The position numbers and the translations under genes were made by a program. The notes under the pieces are model-generated. The model was not told the DNA's origin and made no database searches. It saw nothing but the letters and a program-made list of their open reading frames with translations. A stretch of 64,000 nt of DNA from Chrysogorgia sp. JL179-B06 (Eukaryota > Cnidaria > Anthozoa > Scleralcyonacea > Chrysogorgiidae): assembly GCA_035772405.1 (NCBI GenBank), contig JAYKKM010000054.1, positions 2,823,001 through 2,887,000 of the forward strand, given 5' to 3'. Of the stretch, positions 10,434-22,718 are shown piece by piece (the first letter of the stretch is position 1; the number at the start of each line of letters is the position of its first letter).

Positions 10434-13400
10434 ATGGCTCAATGGCGAGTCATGATAACAGGAGCTACTGGATTGCTTGGGCGGGCTATACACAAAGAAT
10501 TTGTTTCTTTTGAACAGTGGGAGACTCTTGGTTTGGGGTTTAGCCGTCTTGGAGAAGGAATAACAAGGTTAGATCTTACAAATGTTCAGGAAACAAGAAA
10601 AGTTGTTAAAGAATTTCAACCAAATGTTGTCATTCATGCTGCCGCTGAGCGAAGACCTGATAAAGTAGAACAAGACAAGGAAGCTGCCAAGAAACTTAAC
10701 GTTGGTTCAACTCAGTTGCTGGCAGAAATTGTTGCCGAAATGAACAAAGAAAGTGATCAAGCTAAACATTTTATCCTATACATCAGCACTGACTATGTTT
10801 TTGATGGGAATGATGCACCTTATAAATCAACGGATGTAACAAAACCACTCAATGAGTATGGAAGGCTCAAGCTGGAAGGAGAACGAATGGTTACTCAGTA
10901 TTGCCCTGGAGAGGGAGGGATTTTACGTGTGCCTATCCTTTATGGTGACACCAAGGATTTGAAAGAAAGTTCTGTTACTGGTAATTATATATATGCGAGT
11001 CAGAATATGGGTATAGTACCATGCAAATCAACCATGGCGTGTGCATGTCTGGGAGTAAGCGCATGCGTGTAACAGTCAATTACTAGTCCCACATGCTTAT
11101 AATAGTCTCTCTCGTGAGTCTATTTATTTATTGCCCCAAGTATGGGAGACGAGGGTGGAGGGCAAGTGGCTTTGTGTCTTAAAAGTTGTTAGGTGGGGGG
11201 TTGGGAACAATTACTTCCGTGGTTGATTTGCATGGTTGAGGACCCATTTTTTGGAAAGAATTATACCTCACTGGTTATATGCATAGAGACTAAGTGTCTA
11301 TTTGTAAAACAAATTAAGACATGGCCTTAATTTATTACAATCCTAGTATAGTGTAATACTGATTTAGGAATACAGTATATCATTAAAAAAGGCAGCTGCA
11401 CCAGTGGGAACATTTTCTTGTGGCCATTCCCATCACTACACATGCCCTTTCATCAATCGTACAACAGCCATTTCTGCCCCTAAATCCAACCACACTATCT
11501 GTCATACCTTTTTATGTATTTATTGCATTTCTTGCGATAAATGCCCTAAAGTCTACTTCGGTGAAACTGGACGATGCCTTTCAGACAGGTTTGCTGAACA
11601 TCATTCTGTGAGGAACAATGATATTGACAAACCTGTAGCCAACCATTTCATATTAACCGTGATCTAACCATTTGGTTTCAGACATGAAAGTCTGTGCCAT
11701 ACTTCCCTTTTCAGCTGGTAATGACAGACCTGCCAACTCACCCGATTCCGTCGGGTGTCACCCAATTTCTTAACAAATCTCCAGATCTTCACCCGATTTC
11801 CATTGATTTTACACATAAAAAAAGAAACATTTCCAGTATATTTTTTCGTTTTCAGTGGATTTTTTTCGTTTTCAGTGGATTTTTTTCACGCCATTTATAT
11901 TATAACTGAATGAACTGTCCCTGATTAGTGATACTGATATTAATAAAATAGCCTGGTAAAATGTCTTCGTTTGGAGCCCTTGGGATCTTTGGGGATACAG
12001 CTGGATAACTGAGATAAATTAGCTTAAATGAGAACTGTTTTACCTTTTTTTGAGTCTTTACATTCTTTTTTGAGTCTTTACATTCTTTTTTGAGTCTTTA
12101 CATTCTTTTTTGGTGAGTTCTGAAAACCTCCAGATTTTATGCCAAATCTCCAGATTTTATGCCAAATCTCCAGAATTTATGCCAAATCTCCAGATTTTTA
12201 AATGATAACCAAAAATGGCAAGAGAAGTGTCTCATTTTTTATCTTGATACCAAACATGGCGCATATAAAAACTTGACCTCATATAAAATTGAAGGTGTGG
12301 AAACTATTAATTTAGCATGTGATTGCATGCAATGACATCATAACGTCTTCATGATGACATGATCATAACATATGTTGAGGTAATAATGCTAACATTTTTT
12401 AAAAATATACTAAACAGTTTTCAACAATCCTCTTCTTTATTTTCTATTCTAGTGACAAGTACTGTAGTTTTATAAATAAAAATTACATTGTTAAAATTGA
12501 AGATCTACCAAAGAAATTTGACAAAATGAATAAATCAAATTGTTAGCTAATTTCAGTCTTCAGTGCCAGACAGTTTGTAGCTACATGTATATATATTATT
12601 TTACAAAAACATACAGAAACAACATAACTAAATGGTTCTTCGATTATCGTGCTTCATAAATTATACTCTAGTAGTTTTTCAGATGAACTGTGGTCATCAG
12701 TGTTTCAGTGACTTTGGCGCTTGCATTTCTTATCTGATGAGCCTGAGGAGCAGTGGCGGCGCCAGGGTGATACAACTGGCATGGACAAACCGAGCGGCGA
12801 AGGCGCGAGAAACCTCTAGGGGGTCAGGGGGCATGCTCCACCAGAAAATTTTGGAATCTAAAGTCCCTGAAACGCTACAGTGTATTTATGTTTTAAAACG
12901 TCATAAAAAATGCACAAAAGAAAACACACTTTAGGACTTTGAATATACTGTATATTTTATTATTTTTCATAGAATTTTTCATAATATAAAATGCACTCAA
13001 AAATCAAGAGAGATTTTTTACTTCCGTCATGTTTCGTATCATCGGTAACGACTAGTCATCGGTAACGATGAGTTAAACAGAACATAAACAACCTTCCGCA
13101 ACTGGAAATATTCTATATTAGCTATTTTGAATTGCTAATTACTAACCATTTTAAATTCCATTTTGAATTGCTAATTCCATTTCAAACTGAATTGCTGATT
13201 CCATATTACTGTATCTCGATGAGGCGATTACAAAATTTTGCCGAGCCCTAACTACTTTGTATCAGCGTAGGGGATGCGACTGAGTGTACTTTATGTAACC
13301 CTTCATGACATGCAATAGTACTGCTGACCGTTCTCGGTTCTACCAACGCCGGAGTGATATTACCAGCCGTGAGCGTGCCACAATCTTAAAAAGTCTCAAT

Positions 13401-14420
13401 ACTACTTCGGCCCCCTTCCCCCAACGTGTTTTCTCCATGGATTTGGAAAAATTAAGAAATCGATCTGGAAATGAACTGGTGGACATGTCCACCCCGTGGC
13501 GCCACCACTGTTGAGGAGTCCATTTCGATTGAAGTACTGGGGACACTTGGCAGCGGCAAGTGAAGTTTGCGCTTTCACATCTTTCACCCCAAATAGATTC
13601 AAATAAATCTCTTTGTGCTCATTTGCTGTCCAAATTGCATTATTCTGCTTTACACTTAAGCACATCTCTAGAACGGCGTACAACATTTTGAGACGTTTGT
13701 CCAGGCCTATAACTGAGAAAAAATGCAGGTGTGCGGAGCTTCGCACGCCTCAGATGACCTAGGCGTCCGACATTTTTGTACTTCAAAAACAGTTAAGAAA
13801 GCAGTATTACTGTAATGGTTAATAATTTTATTTGGAATGTTTTTTTTGATGCTTTCAACGAATATTTAAAATACTCGCACTCACCAAATCAACGGGGAGC
13901 GCGATTTGTTTTTTCTACAAAAACAGCACCAATTTACCAAGTCTAAAAAAACAGCGCTATAAAGTAGTAGACTTCAATAAGCAGTTTTAATTTTTGACTT
14001 CTATAGCTTAATTTGACATTTGACTTTTCTTTAATAGTACTATTTGAAAGTGTCACAAAATCAAGTAATCCCACAACAATTGATAATTACCAGAGAAGAT
14101 ATCCTACATTAACCGATGATGTTGCAACGATATGTAGGCTGATTTGTGAAGAGAGGATGAAGGATCCATCTTTCAAAGGTATTTGGCATTGGTCAGGACC
14201 AGATTGCATGACCAAGTATAAAATGGCTAAAACAATTGGTGAAATATATGGATTACCTTATCAACATATAATCCCATTAAATAACCCAACACCAACATCT
14301 GCCGTCCGTCCTTATAATGCTGCCTTGGATACCAATGTGTTAGAATGCAAATTCAATACTCTTGCACCCAAGACACCATTTGCTTCTGGTATAAAAAAAG
14401 TTTTAGATAAAATAGTTTAA
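10434..14420 (+). CDS. MAT2B: MAT2B: methionine adenosyltransferase regulatory subunit beta (exons 10434-10980, 14038-14420)
   Basis: Joining the two exons gives 930 bp, 309 residues, near the family's usual 320-335. The protein is an extended short-chain dehydrogenase/reductase-like fold that binds NADP and regulates MAT2A, which makes S-adenosylmethionine in the cytosol. Visible features: Rossmann loop GATGLLG at residues 10-16, AAERRPD, STDYVFDG, the Tyr-x3-Lys pair in YGRLK, RVPILYG, and HWSG in the second exon. The start ATG at 10434 has an ACC in front, a good Kozak context. Exon 1 ends in phase 1 at a GTAATT donor (10981) and exon 2 starts after the acceptor at 14036-14037, so the split codon completes a Val. 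The intron carries repeats and a Penelope fragment. Exon 2 has a near-identical copy at 904-1286. Confidence 0.93.
11404..11667 (+). pseudogene. Penelope-like GIY-YIG endonuclease fragment
   Basis: A short frame inside the MAT2B intron reads CISCDKCPKVYFGETGRCL followed by DRFAEHHS and PVANHF. That is the CxxC, Y-x-GETG and arginine pattern of the GIY-YIG endonuclease at the C-terminus of Penelope-like retroelements. No RT lies beside it, so it is a truncated remnant. Confidence 0.75.
11668..13134. other. MAT2B intron, mostly simple tandem repeats
   Basis: No exon was found. Visible repeats are two copies of cgttttcagtggattttttt (11850-11887), three copies of tgagtctttacattctttttt (about 12051-12113) and four of ccaaatctccagattttatg (about 12140-12200). 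Near 12752 cagtggcggcgccaggg looks like a hAT-type end, but no partner end was found. Confidence 0.6.
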
Positions 14421-14586
14421 ATTGCAGTTGATGACTGTTATACTGTATGTACTGTACCTAATTATTACATGATCAAAAGGTGTGAATTCTGGTAAACTTG
14501 TTAATTATGGGCAATATAAATAATGGGTGGAATTGTGGTAAACTAAATAAATAAAATGTGGGCCAATTTGGGGGACTGGTAACTTA
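13135..14586. repeat. Duplicated segment, copy B (inside MAT2B)
   Basis: Partner of 1-1452. It contains the distal part of the MAT2B intron, the last coding exon and the 3' UTR with overlapping AATAAA signals at 14546-14555. Confidence 0.93.
14546..14555 (+). terminator. MAT2B polyadenylation signals
   Basis: Two overlapping AATAAA hexamers about 125-135 bp after the MAT2B stop codon, conserved in copy A at 1412-1421. Confidence 0.6.
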
Positions 14587-15240
14587 ACACTCAGGCAAAT
14601 ATAGTGTTCTAAGTATGGTTAGCTTAGCCTTATTTCATCATCAATAATATTCTATCACAGCAAACATGAAGTAAAATTTCAATACTTGATACCTGATACC
14701 CTTCCTCCTCTATGCATATTGATACCCTCTACACATTTGATACCCTTCCTCCTCTATGCATACTGCAGACTTGCACTTTATTACAATCAGTTGCAAAATG
14801 GCCGTCTTACTAGCGCTATATCCATCTCCGTAGGCAATTCTGTGGCTTCCTACTTACAATCTGAGGCCAAAGAAGCCAACAAATGTTCTTGTTAACTTTA
14901 CAGACAAAAGACTGCACAGATTATAGGAAGCTGGCTGCGGGCAACTTATCTATTATTATAGAGTATATTAGCATGTGGTAGAGTGTGTTAGTTATTATGT
15001 TTTCCTTAATTTTACCACATTTTGATTATTGTGGTCTTGTTTGGAACAATTGCGAACATTATTTGATATTAGTTAATCACAAATTTGAATATAAAAAAAT
15101 TGTACGTTTTAACTACCCACACGGTGTTCAATAATCGTAAATACCAAATACGTTACCCCTTCCTTGTATGAATAGTTAACAATGCTCACGTTATGTTAAT
15201 GACACACGCTAACGTCACATATTGAATTATCTAGGTACTT
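14587..15240 (+). other. Intergenic stretch with a LINE scrap
   Basis: No gene was recognised. At about 15000-15060 the plus strand reads LILPHFDYCGLVWNNC, the conserved block near the end of many non-LTR reverse transcriptases, so a short decayed LINE piece is present. Confidence 0.5.
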
Positions 15241-15399
15241 TGCCGTATTGCAGATCGGAGGGGATGGAGTCAGTAGCTACCCCGCAACCTCGTCCCCAGG
15301 GTATCTCGCCTCCAGGGGTGGACGAGGTTAGCTATCCTGTCGATAGCGCCGAGCCACGATGCTAATTCTACCGACAGGGCACACAACCCCCCAACCAAC

Positions 15400-15780
15400 G
15401 GAACCTCCTCCAATGTAAGGCTACAACCACGGGGGGTTGGAGAAAGGTTACCGTTGGGAACCGCCTCCCAAGACTGACTCCAACCCCTGAAAGAAGCGGA
15501 GCGATGCGCGTAATCGTTGCTGGTGACGTGCTAACGGATTCCCGATAAGCCGAGCTGGACCACCGACCCAGGACTTGAATTAAATGAGCCGGTACCCCTG
15601 CCTCCGCGGCTGCCCCAATGCGGAAACTATGACTGGAGTACTTTCCAGTAATGCCAGCACGAGTGAGGAGATCAGCTGATAGACCGCGGTAAGCCAGAAA
15701 GTGTTGGAGAGCCAATACTAGGCAGATGTCGTGACCTGAACGGCGTAGAAGAAATGCGGGCGGAACGGAACCAGGAGATA
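15400..15780 (-). pseudogene. DIRS-like tyrosine recombinase, C-terminal part
   Basis: The minus strand reads HSFRIGAAAEAG, LIQVLGRWSSSAYRES: His-x2-Arg, the Gly-Arg-Trp segment and the active Tyr of the DIRS recombinase family. The N-terminal catalytic Arg region is missing or decayed. A degenerate remnant. Confidence 0.75.
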
Positions 15781-15799
15781 CTTCAACATCCGCCAAAGA

Positions 15800-16503
15800 C
15801 AAGTGGCGGGACGAATTGAACGGACCACGGGTGCGAGCCCAAAACGAACCACAAACGTGGGCGGCAACGACGACGGGAAATAATTCTAACCACCACGCCA
15901 ACTCCCGGCGACAGGCAACGTTGAGACGAAGGGGGTGCGAGGGCGAACGGAAAGCGCTGAGAATTTTTGCACGACGGAAGGCGCACGAGTTGACGGACCG
16001 AGTCCAACTCGATACCCAAGGCGCGTGGTGGGACCCGGAGAGGGAGGCCTAAACGTCCGAACACCGACCGGGCTTTGGCGACATTGACCGCGCATTGACT
16101 CGAATCACCGGGCGCGATCGTTAGGCGGGGGGGACAAAACAACGATGGTAGTGGAATAGAAAACCTTTTCTGTTTATTGTAGTTGCAGCGCAAGATCCAT
16201 TCGAGCAAGGCGACAACGGAATCGAAAAAAAAGAAAGGGGGTGGACCGCAGCCCAAATGGGAGATTCAGATCAACGTAGTATTGGTTGCGCCATCGCAGA
16301 CCTAAGAGGTAACGTTCCGACGAATGAATGAGAACGTTCCTTGATGCCCATCGAACTTGGCCAGGAGGGCGCCATTTCCCAGGCTGGTTCTTCTCGGGGA
16401 TAACACCAAACGGGCTACATTGAAGAGCAGCTACCGGCGGAACAGCGACGGGACCAAAAACACGGTTTTGAAACTTCATTGGCCAAATATGCATCGATAA
16501 CAT
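15800..16503 (-). pseudogene. DIRS-like reverse transcriptase/RNase H fragments
   Basis: Readable minus-strand pieces are SPFGVIPEKNQPGKWR, LGLRWRNQYYVDLNLPFG with LRSTPFLF, and after a frame change CAVNVAKARSVFGRLGLPL and LGIELDSVRQLVRLPS. These match successive blocks of DIRS-type RT. The metal-binding YxDD segment between them is absent and frames shift, so this is inactive. Confidence 0.7.
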
Positions 16504-16859
16504 CGGGATTTTGCATTGCCGATTTCAAGTTGCGCCTCGCCGAGACAAGGCACACCGCATGCGAATCAAAGACCATCTAGAATCCCCTCCACGACAAAAA
16601 ACAATCACGCGGGCGCGGTACGCTCTAACTCCCTCTGAAATTCCCGAAAGTTTAGGGGAGTGACCCGAGCTACGAGCGGAAGGACCAACGGTAGGCCTAC
16701 AACGGAAAGGGGCGGAAGTAGGAGATGACAGGACTATCGACGAGCGAGAACAGCCTCCCCCCGTAAGCGGTGCGATACGTTGCGACTCGCTGACCGTGCG
16801 CGAAAAAAAACTGGGATGAACGGGGGAGCGGTGGCAGCAAAAAAGACGCGAACACCCCT

Positions 16860-19600
16860 ATTGAAGGTGCAAACCGATGCCAAACACTAAACGCACGCGA
16901 ATGAGCAGATAATTATTGCGTGATGGAACGAGCCTCCCCGACGTCAGATGCATGGGTAGCGAAAACTCCCCCCCTCCCCCTTAGGCGATGCGAAACGATG
17001 CGGAACGCTAATCATACGCGAATGACCGATTATTACTACGCGATGGAACGAGCCTCCCCGACGGAAGGAGTAGCGGCAGCGAAGAAGACGAACACGCCCT
17101 GACAGCGGTGCGAAACGAGGCGATGCGAACCGATACGGAGCGCCAAACCGCACGCGAATGACCGCGAATTATTATAACTAAGCGCCGTAACGAGCCTCCC
17201 CGACGTAAGGAGTAGAGGCAGCGAAGGAGACGAACAATACCCTCCGAACAGTGGTGCGAACCGATCGCTAACCGCACGCGTATGACTGCGAATTATTGTT
17301 AAGCGACGTAGCGAAGGAGAAGAACAATACCCCCCTGCCCGAACAGCGGTGCGAACCGAACGCTAACCGCACGCGAATAACAGCGAATTAGTGGTAAGCG
17401 ACGTAACGAGCCTCCCCGACGTAAGGAGTAGAGGCAGCGAAGGAGAAGAACAATACCCCCCGCCCGAACAGCGGTGCGAACCGAACGCTAAGCGACGTAA
17501 CGAGCCTCCACGACGTAGGAGTAGAGGCAGCGAAGGAGAAGAACAATACCCCCGCCCGAACAGTGGTGCGAACCGATCGCTAACCGCACGCGAATGACTG
17601 CGAATTATTATTATTAAGCGACGTAACGAACCTCCCCGACGGAAGGGGGAGATGAAGCGAATGAGACGGCCAATACCCCCCCCCCCCCCCGAACAGCGGT
17701 GCGAACTGATCGCTAACCACACGCGAAAGACTGCGACTTATTATTATTAAGCGACGTAACAAGCCGCCCCGACGTAAGGAGTAGAGGCAGCGACGGAGAA
17801 GAGTAACCCCCCCCCCCCGAACAGCGGTGCGAAACGATCGCAAAACGCACGCGAAAGACTGCGAATTGTTATTATTAAGCGACGTAGCGAAGGAGACGGA
17901 CAATACCCCCCGCCGAACAGCGGTGCGAACCCATTGCTAACCGCACGCGAAAGACTGCGAATTATGATTATTAAGCGACGTAACGAACCTCCTTGACGTG
18001 GTAGAGGCAGCGTAGGAGACGGACAATACCCCCCCCCCCCCGAACAGCGGTGCGAACCGATCGCTAACCGCACGCGGAATGACTGCGAATTATTATTATT
18101 ATTATGCGACGTAGCGAGTCTCCCGACGTAAGGGGTAGAAGAAGCGATGGAGACAACCCCCCCCCCCCCCTAACAGCGGTGCGAAACGAGGCGGTGCGAA
18201 CCGATACGGAGCGCTAACCACACGCGAATGACCGCGAATTATTACTATGCGACAGAAGGAAACGAACACCCACCTGACAGCGGTGCGAGACGAGGCGGTG
18301 CGAACCCGCAAACCGCACGCGAATTATTAATTATTAAGCGACGTAACGAGCCTCCCAGACGTACCGAGTAGAGGCAGCGAGGGAGATGAACACCCCCTTA
18401 CAGCGGTGCGAAACGATGGGAACTGAAAAACGGAGGGCTAACCGCACGCGACTGACTGCGAATTATTAGTATGCGACAGAAGGGGACGAACACCCCCCTG
18501 ACAGCGGTGCGAAACGATGCAAACTGAAAAACGGAGGGCTAACCGCACGCGACTGACCGCGAATTATTACTATGCGACAGAAGGAGACGAACACCCCCCA
18601 GACAGCGGTGCGAAACGATGCAAACTGAAAAACGGAGGGCTAACCGCACGCGACTGACCGCGAATTATTACTATGCGACAGAAGGAGACGAACACCCCCC
18701 TGATAGCGGTGCGAAACAATGCAAACTGAAAAACGGAGGGCTAACCGCACGTGACTGACCGCGAATTATTACTATGCGACAGAAGGGGACGAACACCCCC
18801 CTGACAGCGGAGCGAAACGATGCAAACTGAAAAACGGAGGGCTAACCGCACGCGAATTATTACTATGCGACAGAAGGAGACGACCACCCCCCTGACAGCG
18901 GTGCGAAACGATGCAAACTGAAAAACGGATAGCTAACCGCACGCGACTGACTGCGAATTATTAGTATGCGACAGAAGGGGACGAACACCCCCCTGACAGC
19001 GGTGCGAAACGATGCAAACTGAAAAACGGAGGGCTAACCGCACGCGACTGACCGCGAATTATTACTATGCGACAGAAGGAGACGAACACCCCCCAGACAG
19101 CGGTGCGAAACGATGCAAACTGAAAAACGGAGGGCTAACCGCACGCGACTGACCGCGAATTATTACTATGCGACAGAAGGAGACGAACACCCCCCTGATA
19201 GCGGTGCGAAACAATGCAAACTGAAAAACGGAGGGCTAACCGCACGTGACTGACCGCGAATTATTACTATGCGACAGAAGGGGACGAACACCCCCCTGAC
19301 AGCGGAGCGAAACGATGCAAACTGAAAAACGGAGGGCTAACCGCACGCGAATTATTACTATGCGACAGAAGGAGACGACCACCCCCCTGACAGCGGTGCG
19401 AAACGATGCAAACTGAAAAACGGATAGCTAACCGCACGCGAATGACCGCGAATTATTACTATGCGACAGAAGGAGACGACCACCCCCCTGACAGCGGTGC
19501 GAAACGATGCAAACTGAAAAACGGATAGCTAACCGCACGCGACTGACCGCGAATTATTATGCGACAGAGCGAGGGAACGAGACGAACAAACCCTCCCCGG
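16860..19600. repeat. Satellite-like tandem array, about 100-130 bp unit
   Basis: About 25 diverged units share the core phrases gcggtgcgaa, gctaaccgcacgcga and gcgaattatta. The left part (16.9-18.4 kb) has longer, irregular units with C runs. From about 18.45 kb units are regular, near 99 bp. It sits inside the DIRS-like block between the gag-like and RT pieces. Confidence 0.9.
18451..19440. repeat. Two copies of a 495-bp higher-order repeat
   Basis: A series of five variant 99-bp monomers (recognised by ggggac/ggagac, ctgac/cagac/ctgat, gcggagcg and ggatagc variants) occurs at 18451-18945 and again in the same order at 18946-19440. This is higher-order organisation as in centromeric satellites, probably from one recent unequal exchange. 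Confidence 0.88.
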
Positions 19601-20690
19601 GCGGCCACACAACCGGGGGGGACACCACGAGGCGCTAAGGTAAACCGAACGACGGTGAATACCGGTGCAGCTCGAGCGACACCCAGACCCAATGCCGGGA
19701 TTCCCGGATGACAAAGTATGAAAAAATAAATAAAGTGAACAAATCGGTTAAACGGAGTTCATCCTGGACCGATCTGTTAACAACCGTCGTGCAGCGGCGT
19801 CCCTTCGAAAAGGCGATCGTATGTCAACCAACAGTATATCGCGAAGTAAAGCCGCGGCGAGAAAAATGGTGAACGCCTCAATCCCCGAAATTGATATCGG
19901 ATAATTTTGCGACGAGGGGGTAAAACTACGCGCTTCTCCCACAGCGAGAACGACGGCTCATACAAGGCAAACGGATCGTCCAAAAGGTTGGGCAAATCCG
20001 ACGAAATCCGCGTTTAGGATAGCCGAACGAGGTGGGAAGAAAAACCCGGCCTCACAAACGCGGGAAATTGGGGTACGGGAAAAAGACCCCAACAACGAAC
20101 CGAGAGAATCGACGACGAGATTCGAGGCTGAGCGAAGGTAAACTATTAACTGTGGTGGAACGAAATTTAAGTTCGTACCTGACGATGTCGACTGCCCAAT
20201 GCCAGGGACAGGAACTTGTATTTGACGAAGAACCGGCCGTAGAGGCGAAGGGGAAAATGCGATGTCGACGGATGGCTAAAAGTAAAGCGAGCTGGGCTAT
20301 CGAGCGAAAGCAAAAACGTAGGCGACGGTCGACTCGGTACCGTCGGCTGGCCAAGCAACGAGGCGCCCCAACGAAGGAATCACAGCCGAAACAGGCTGGC
20401 AACGACGTGACAGAAGTCTTTGGTAACCGAATAGGTTGCATCGGCAATGTCCGCCAACCAAGAACTCGTCAAGGTCGAGGACGAAGTTTGAAACAGGCGA
20501 AGTCACCGTTGAAAGGAGCGGTCATTCGTTTGAAATCGGCATAATCTCCAGAGGAGATAAAGAAGAAAGACTATTACGTGATATCCGAGGCATAAGCGAC
20601 GTAGCGAACGATCGGTGAGTAAGCCGAATGCCATTTGAGCCAGTGTTTATATACGGTAACGAAGGACCCGGAGTCCCGGGACCCGCATGA
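19601..20690 (-). other. Right part of the DIRS-like block, weak gag-like traces
   Basis: On the minus strand near 19.94-19.75 kb the reading GIEAFTIFLAAALLRDILL resembles the helix seen in DIRS gag proteins, but no zinc knuckle is visible. A 170-codon Arg/Lys-rich plus-strand frame at 20032-20544 and its minus-strand counterpart have no recognisable domain and are probably composition effects. Confidence 0.35.
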
Positions 20691-20812
20691 GAGAAACCGC
20701 TGACACCGTTAAACGTTAACTTCTTTTATTATGATATAATAAAATACATTTATAAAATTACAATTTTATGGAATATTTTTTTTTAATTGTAATATTTAGG
20801 TAATATTATGTA

Positions 20813-22114
20813 TTATTATATACACAAGCTCTGGATATGAGCTATTCTGCAATCTGATTGGTTCCTCTACTACTAGGCTATCAGCTCATATCCTACTAGT
20901 AGAGAAATCTAGCAAAATGGCTGCCAGATTTGCAGAATTAAACGAAGAAGAAATTCAAGTTTTACTGGGAAATAGTACACCAAAATGCACACAGAAAGCA
21001 ACCAAATTCGGAATGAAAGTATTTGACGGTAGATAGAACAACTAGATTTTACGAAAAGCTCTCCAAATTTCATAATTTTAGAAAAACAGCGACGTTTAAA
21101 GTGGCGTTGCTAGAAATATTTTTGGCCTTAAAAAAATTAAATTTTAGCGTTTCTACTTGGTTTACGAATGAATGGTTTACGAGTTCAAAGAAATTTGACA
21201 AGTACATAACAGAAATGTCCAAAACAAAGTTAAATTCTTGCTTAACAAAGCAATTTCACATTTCTGCTAAGGCAGAAAGATGGCTTGTAAATAAAAACAA
21301 CAATGAAGTTCATTAGAGCTGCCATTTAGATTTCTCAAAAAAACGTCAAACAAAGGTTTTAGCATAATTGGTGACCCTACCTTTGCTGAAGCTAACCATA
21401 TTCTAGAAGCTTTCGTCAAAGACTTGAGAAAGTCTGGCAAGATAGCTGGAGTAGTCTACAAAAAAACCATTTCAAAAGAGCAAAAGGCGGCCTCGGCAAC
21501 ACCGCGCGAAGATGAGTCCTACGGCAAAATCTTCCGTATTCGAGACTCAAGCATCCGCCCTGTCGAAACGATCCAAAAATACTTGAAGCATCTAAATCAT
21601 GCCTGTGAAAGTCTCTTTCAGCGTCCAAATGATTCAAAATACAATAAGTTTGATGTCAACATGAACGGGGTTCAGTATTCAAACATGGCAGTTGGCGAAG
21701 CTCCACGACAAAAAGTACAGTGTTCAACTTTCACCATTTACAACTGACTTTGCTGAACTGTTTTTTGATCGGTAAAGTGGTTTTGCAGAGCGAAACTTTC
21801 TTCGTTCAAACTGTTTATAATATGAATGCCTTCCATGAGTGATTGATCGGCGTTTCACTTTCACGTGACATAATTTAATTATTCATATTTTGTCTTCATT
21901 ACGCATGACGGATGTTGAGAGAAAATTTAAAAATCTATTCAATTACTTGTATAATATAAACTTGCAATTTTATGTTGTTCATATCCAGAGCTTGTGTATA
22001 TAATAAAACAGTTATTCCACTCACTCTCGTCGTATATGGCTGATAGCCGACTCGGCTAGCGCCTCGTCGGCTATCAGCTCATATACGACTCGAGTTCGTG
22101 GAATAACTGTTAAT
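20813..22114 (+). mobile_element. Hairpin-tailed element 1 (carries Crypton-like gene debris)
   Basis: Inverted repeats ttattatatacacaagctc at 20813 and its complement ending near 22006 enclose about 1.2 kb. They are followed at once by AAACA and a 103-bp hairpin (22008-22110) with arms acagttattccac. The plan (left inverted repeat, body, right inverted repeat, terminal hairpin, TTAATT) recurs in the next four units and suggests Helentron/Helitron2-like non-autonomous elements. Confidence 0.7.
20917..21747 (+). pseudogene. Crypton-like (DUF3504/KIAA1958 type) recombinase fragments
   Basis: A frame from ATG 20917 reads FAELNEEEIQVLL and QKATKFGMKVF, the opening block of animal Crypton-derived proteins. 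Further pieces in shifted frames read GDPTFAEANHILEAFVKDL (about 21370-21430), YGKIFRIRD and LNHACESLFQRPND (about 21500-21640). These correspond to successive blocks of the same family. The core recombinase region with catalytic Arg and Tyr is not seen, and there are stops and frame changes. The piece is enclosed by the inverted repeats of hairpin element 1. Confidence 0.6.
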
Positions 22115-22718
22115 TAGTATCAACCAACTAGTGGTCTATTACAAATTCGGCATTCTGATTGGCTGAGCTACTCACTGTCTATTGGTGATAGACGGTGAGT
22201 AGCGTTACCCAATCACAAACCTTCTTATGCTGGAATATTCCTATCCTGACCAATCAGAAGCCACGACATATTTAAGCTGCACGGCCAAACCTGAAATCTA
22301 GTTCAAACATGGCGCCCGCTAAAATTTATATACGAGTGATGAAATCATGAAAACATTGGCCCGAAAGTAATGGAAAATTGTTCAGTTTGACATTTTCGAA
22401 TAGGAAAATGAATTCGCTTATGCCTATGGAGTATATCTATACCAAATGTGAAGCAAAGTAATTACAATCTCGTTTTTTGTGAGCGATTGTTTATCATGTG
22501 CCATCGAGCAACTCTACATTTTGAATGGGAGACTTCTCACAAACAAAAAGGTAAAACTATCTGAAAATTTGGAACAATGTTAGAAAGGTTGTTTATGGTT
22601 GATACTAAAACAATTAGACAACTCGCCCTCGTTGTCTATGAGCAGATAGTCAACTCGGGCTTCGCCCTCGTTGACTATCTGCTCATAGACAACTCGTTCT
22701 CGTTGTCTAATTGTTAAT
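22115..22718 (+). mobile_element. Hairpin-tailed element 2
   Basis: It starts ttagtatcaacca, and the complementary tggttgatactaa ends near 22608. A hairpin follows at 22610-22714 with arms acaattagacaac and a long internal palindrome (gagcagatagtcaac). It begins exactly where the hairpin of element 1 ends. No coding potential was seen. A near-identical copy lies at 54885-55489 in reverse orientation. Confidence 0.8.

Larger units (their letters stand above)
15241..20690 (-). mobile_element. DIRS-like retrotransposon remnant, CpG-rich
   Basis: Base composition changes sharply at about 15240 and 20690: the block between is much richer in G, C and CpG. On the minus strand, in order, are a weak gag-like piece (19.75-20.0 kb), a long tandem array, RT/RNase H pieces (16.5-15.8 kb) and the end of a tyrosine recombinase (15.8-15.4 kb). 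That is the DIRS gene order. Inverted terminal repeats were not found, so the limits are set by composition. Confidence 0.65.

Noticed and set aside
16860..19600. Regular repeats that could suggest a CRISPR array
   Set aside because: The context is an animal genome. Units are about 100-130 bp without a short repeat plus unique spacer pattern and without cas genes. It is satellite-like DNA.
20032..20544. 170-codon Arg/Lys-rich frame
   Set aside because: No domain, and a long frame is also open on the opposite strand; best explained by the unusual base composition of the block.
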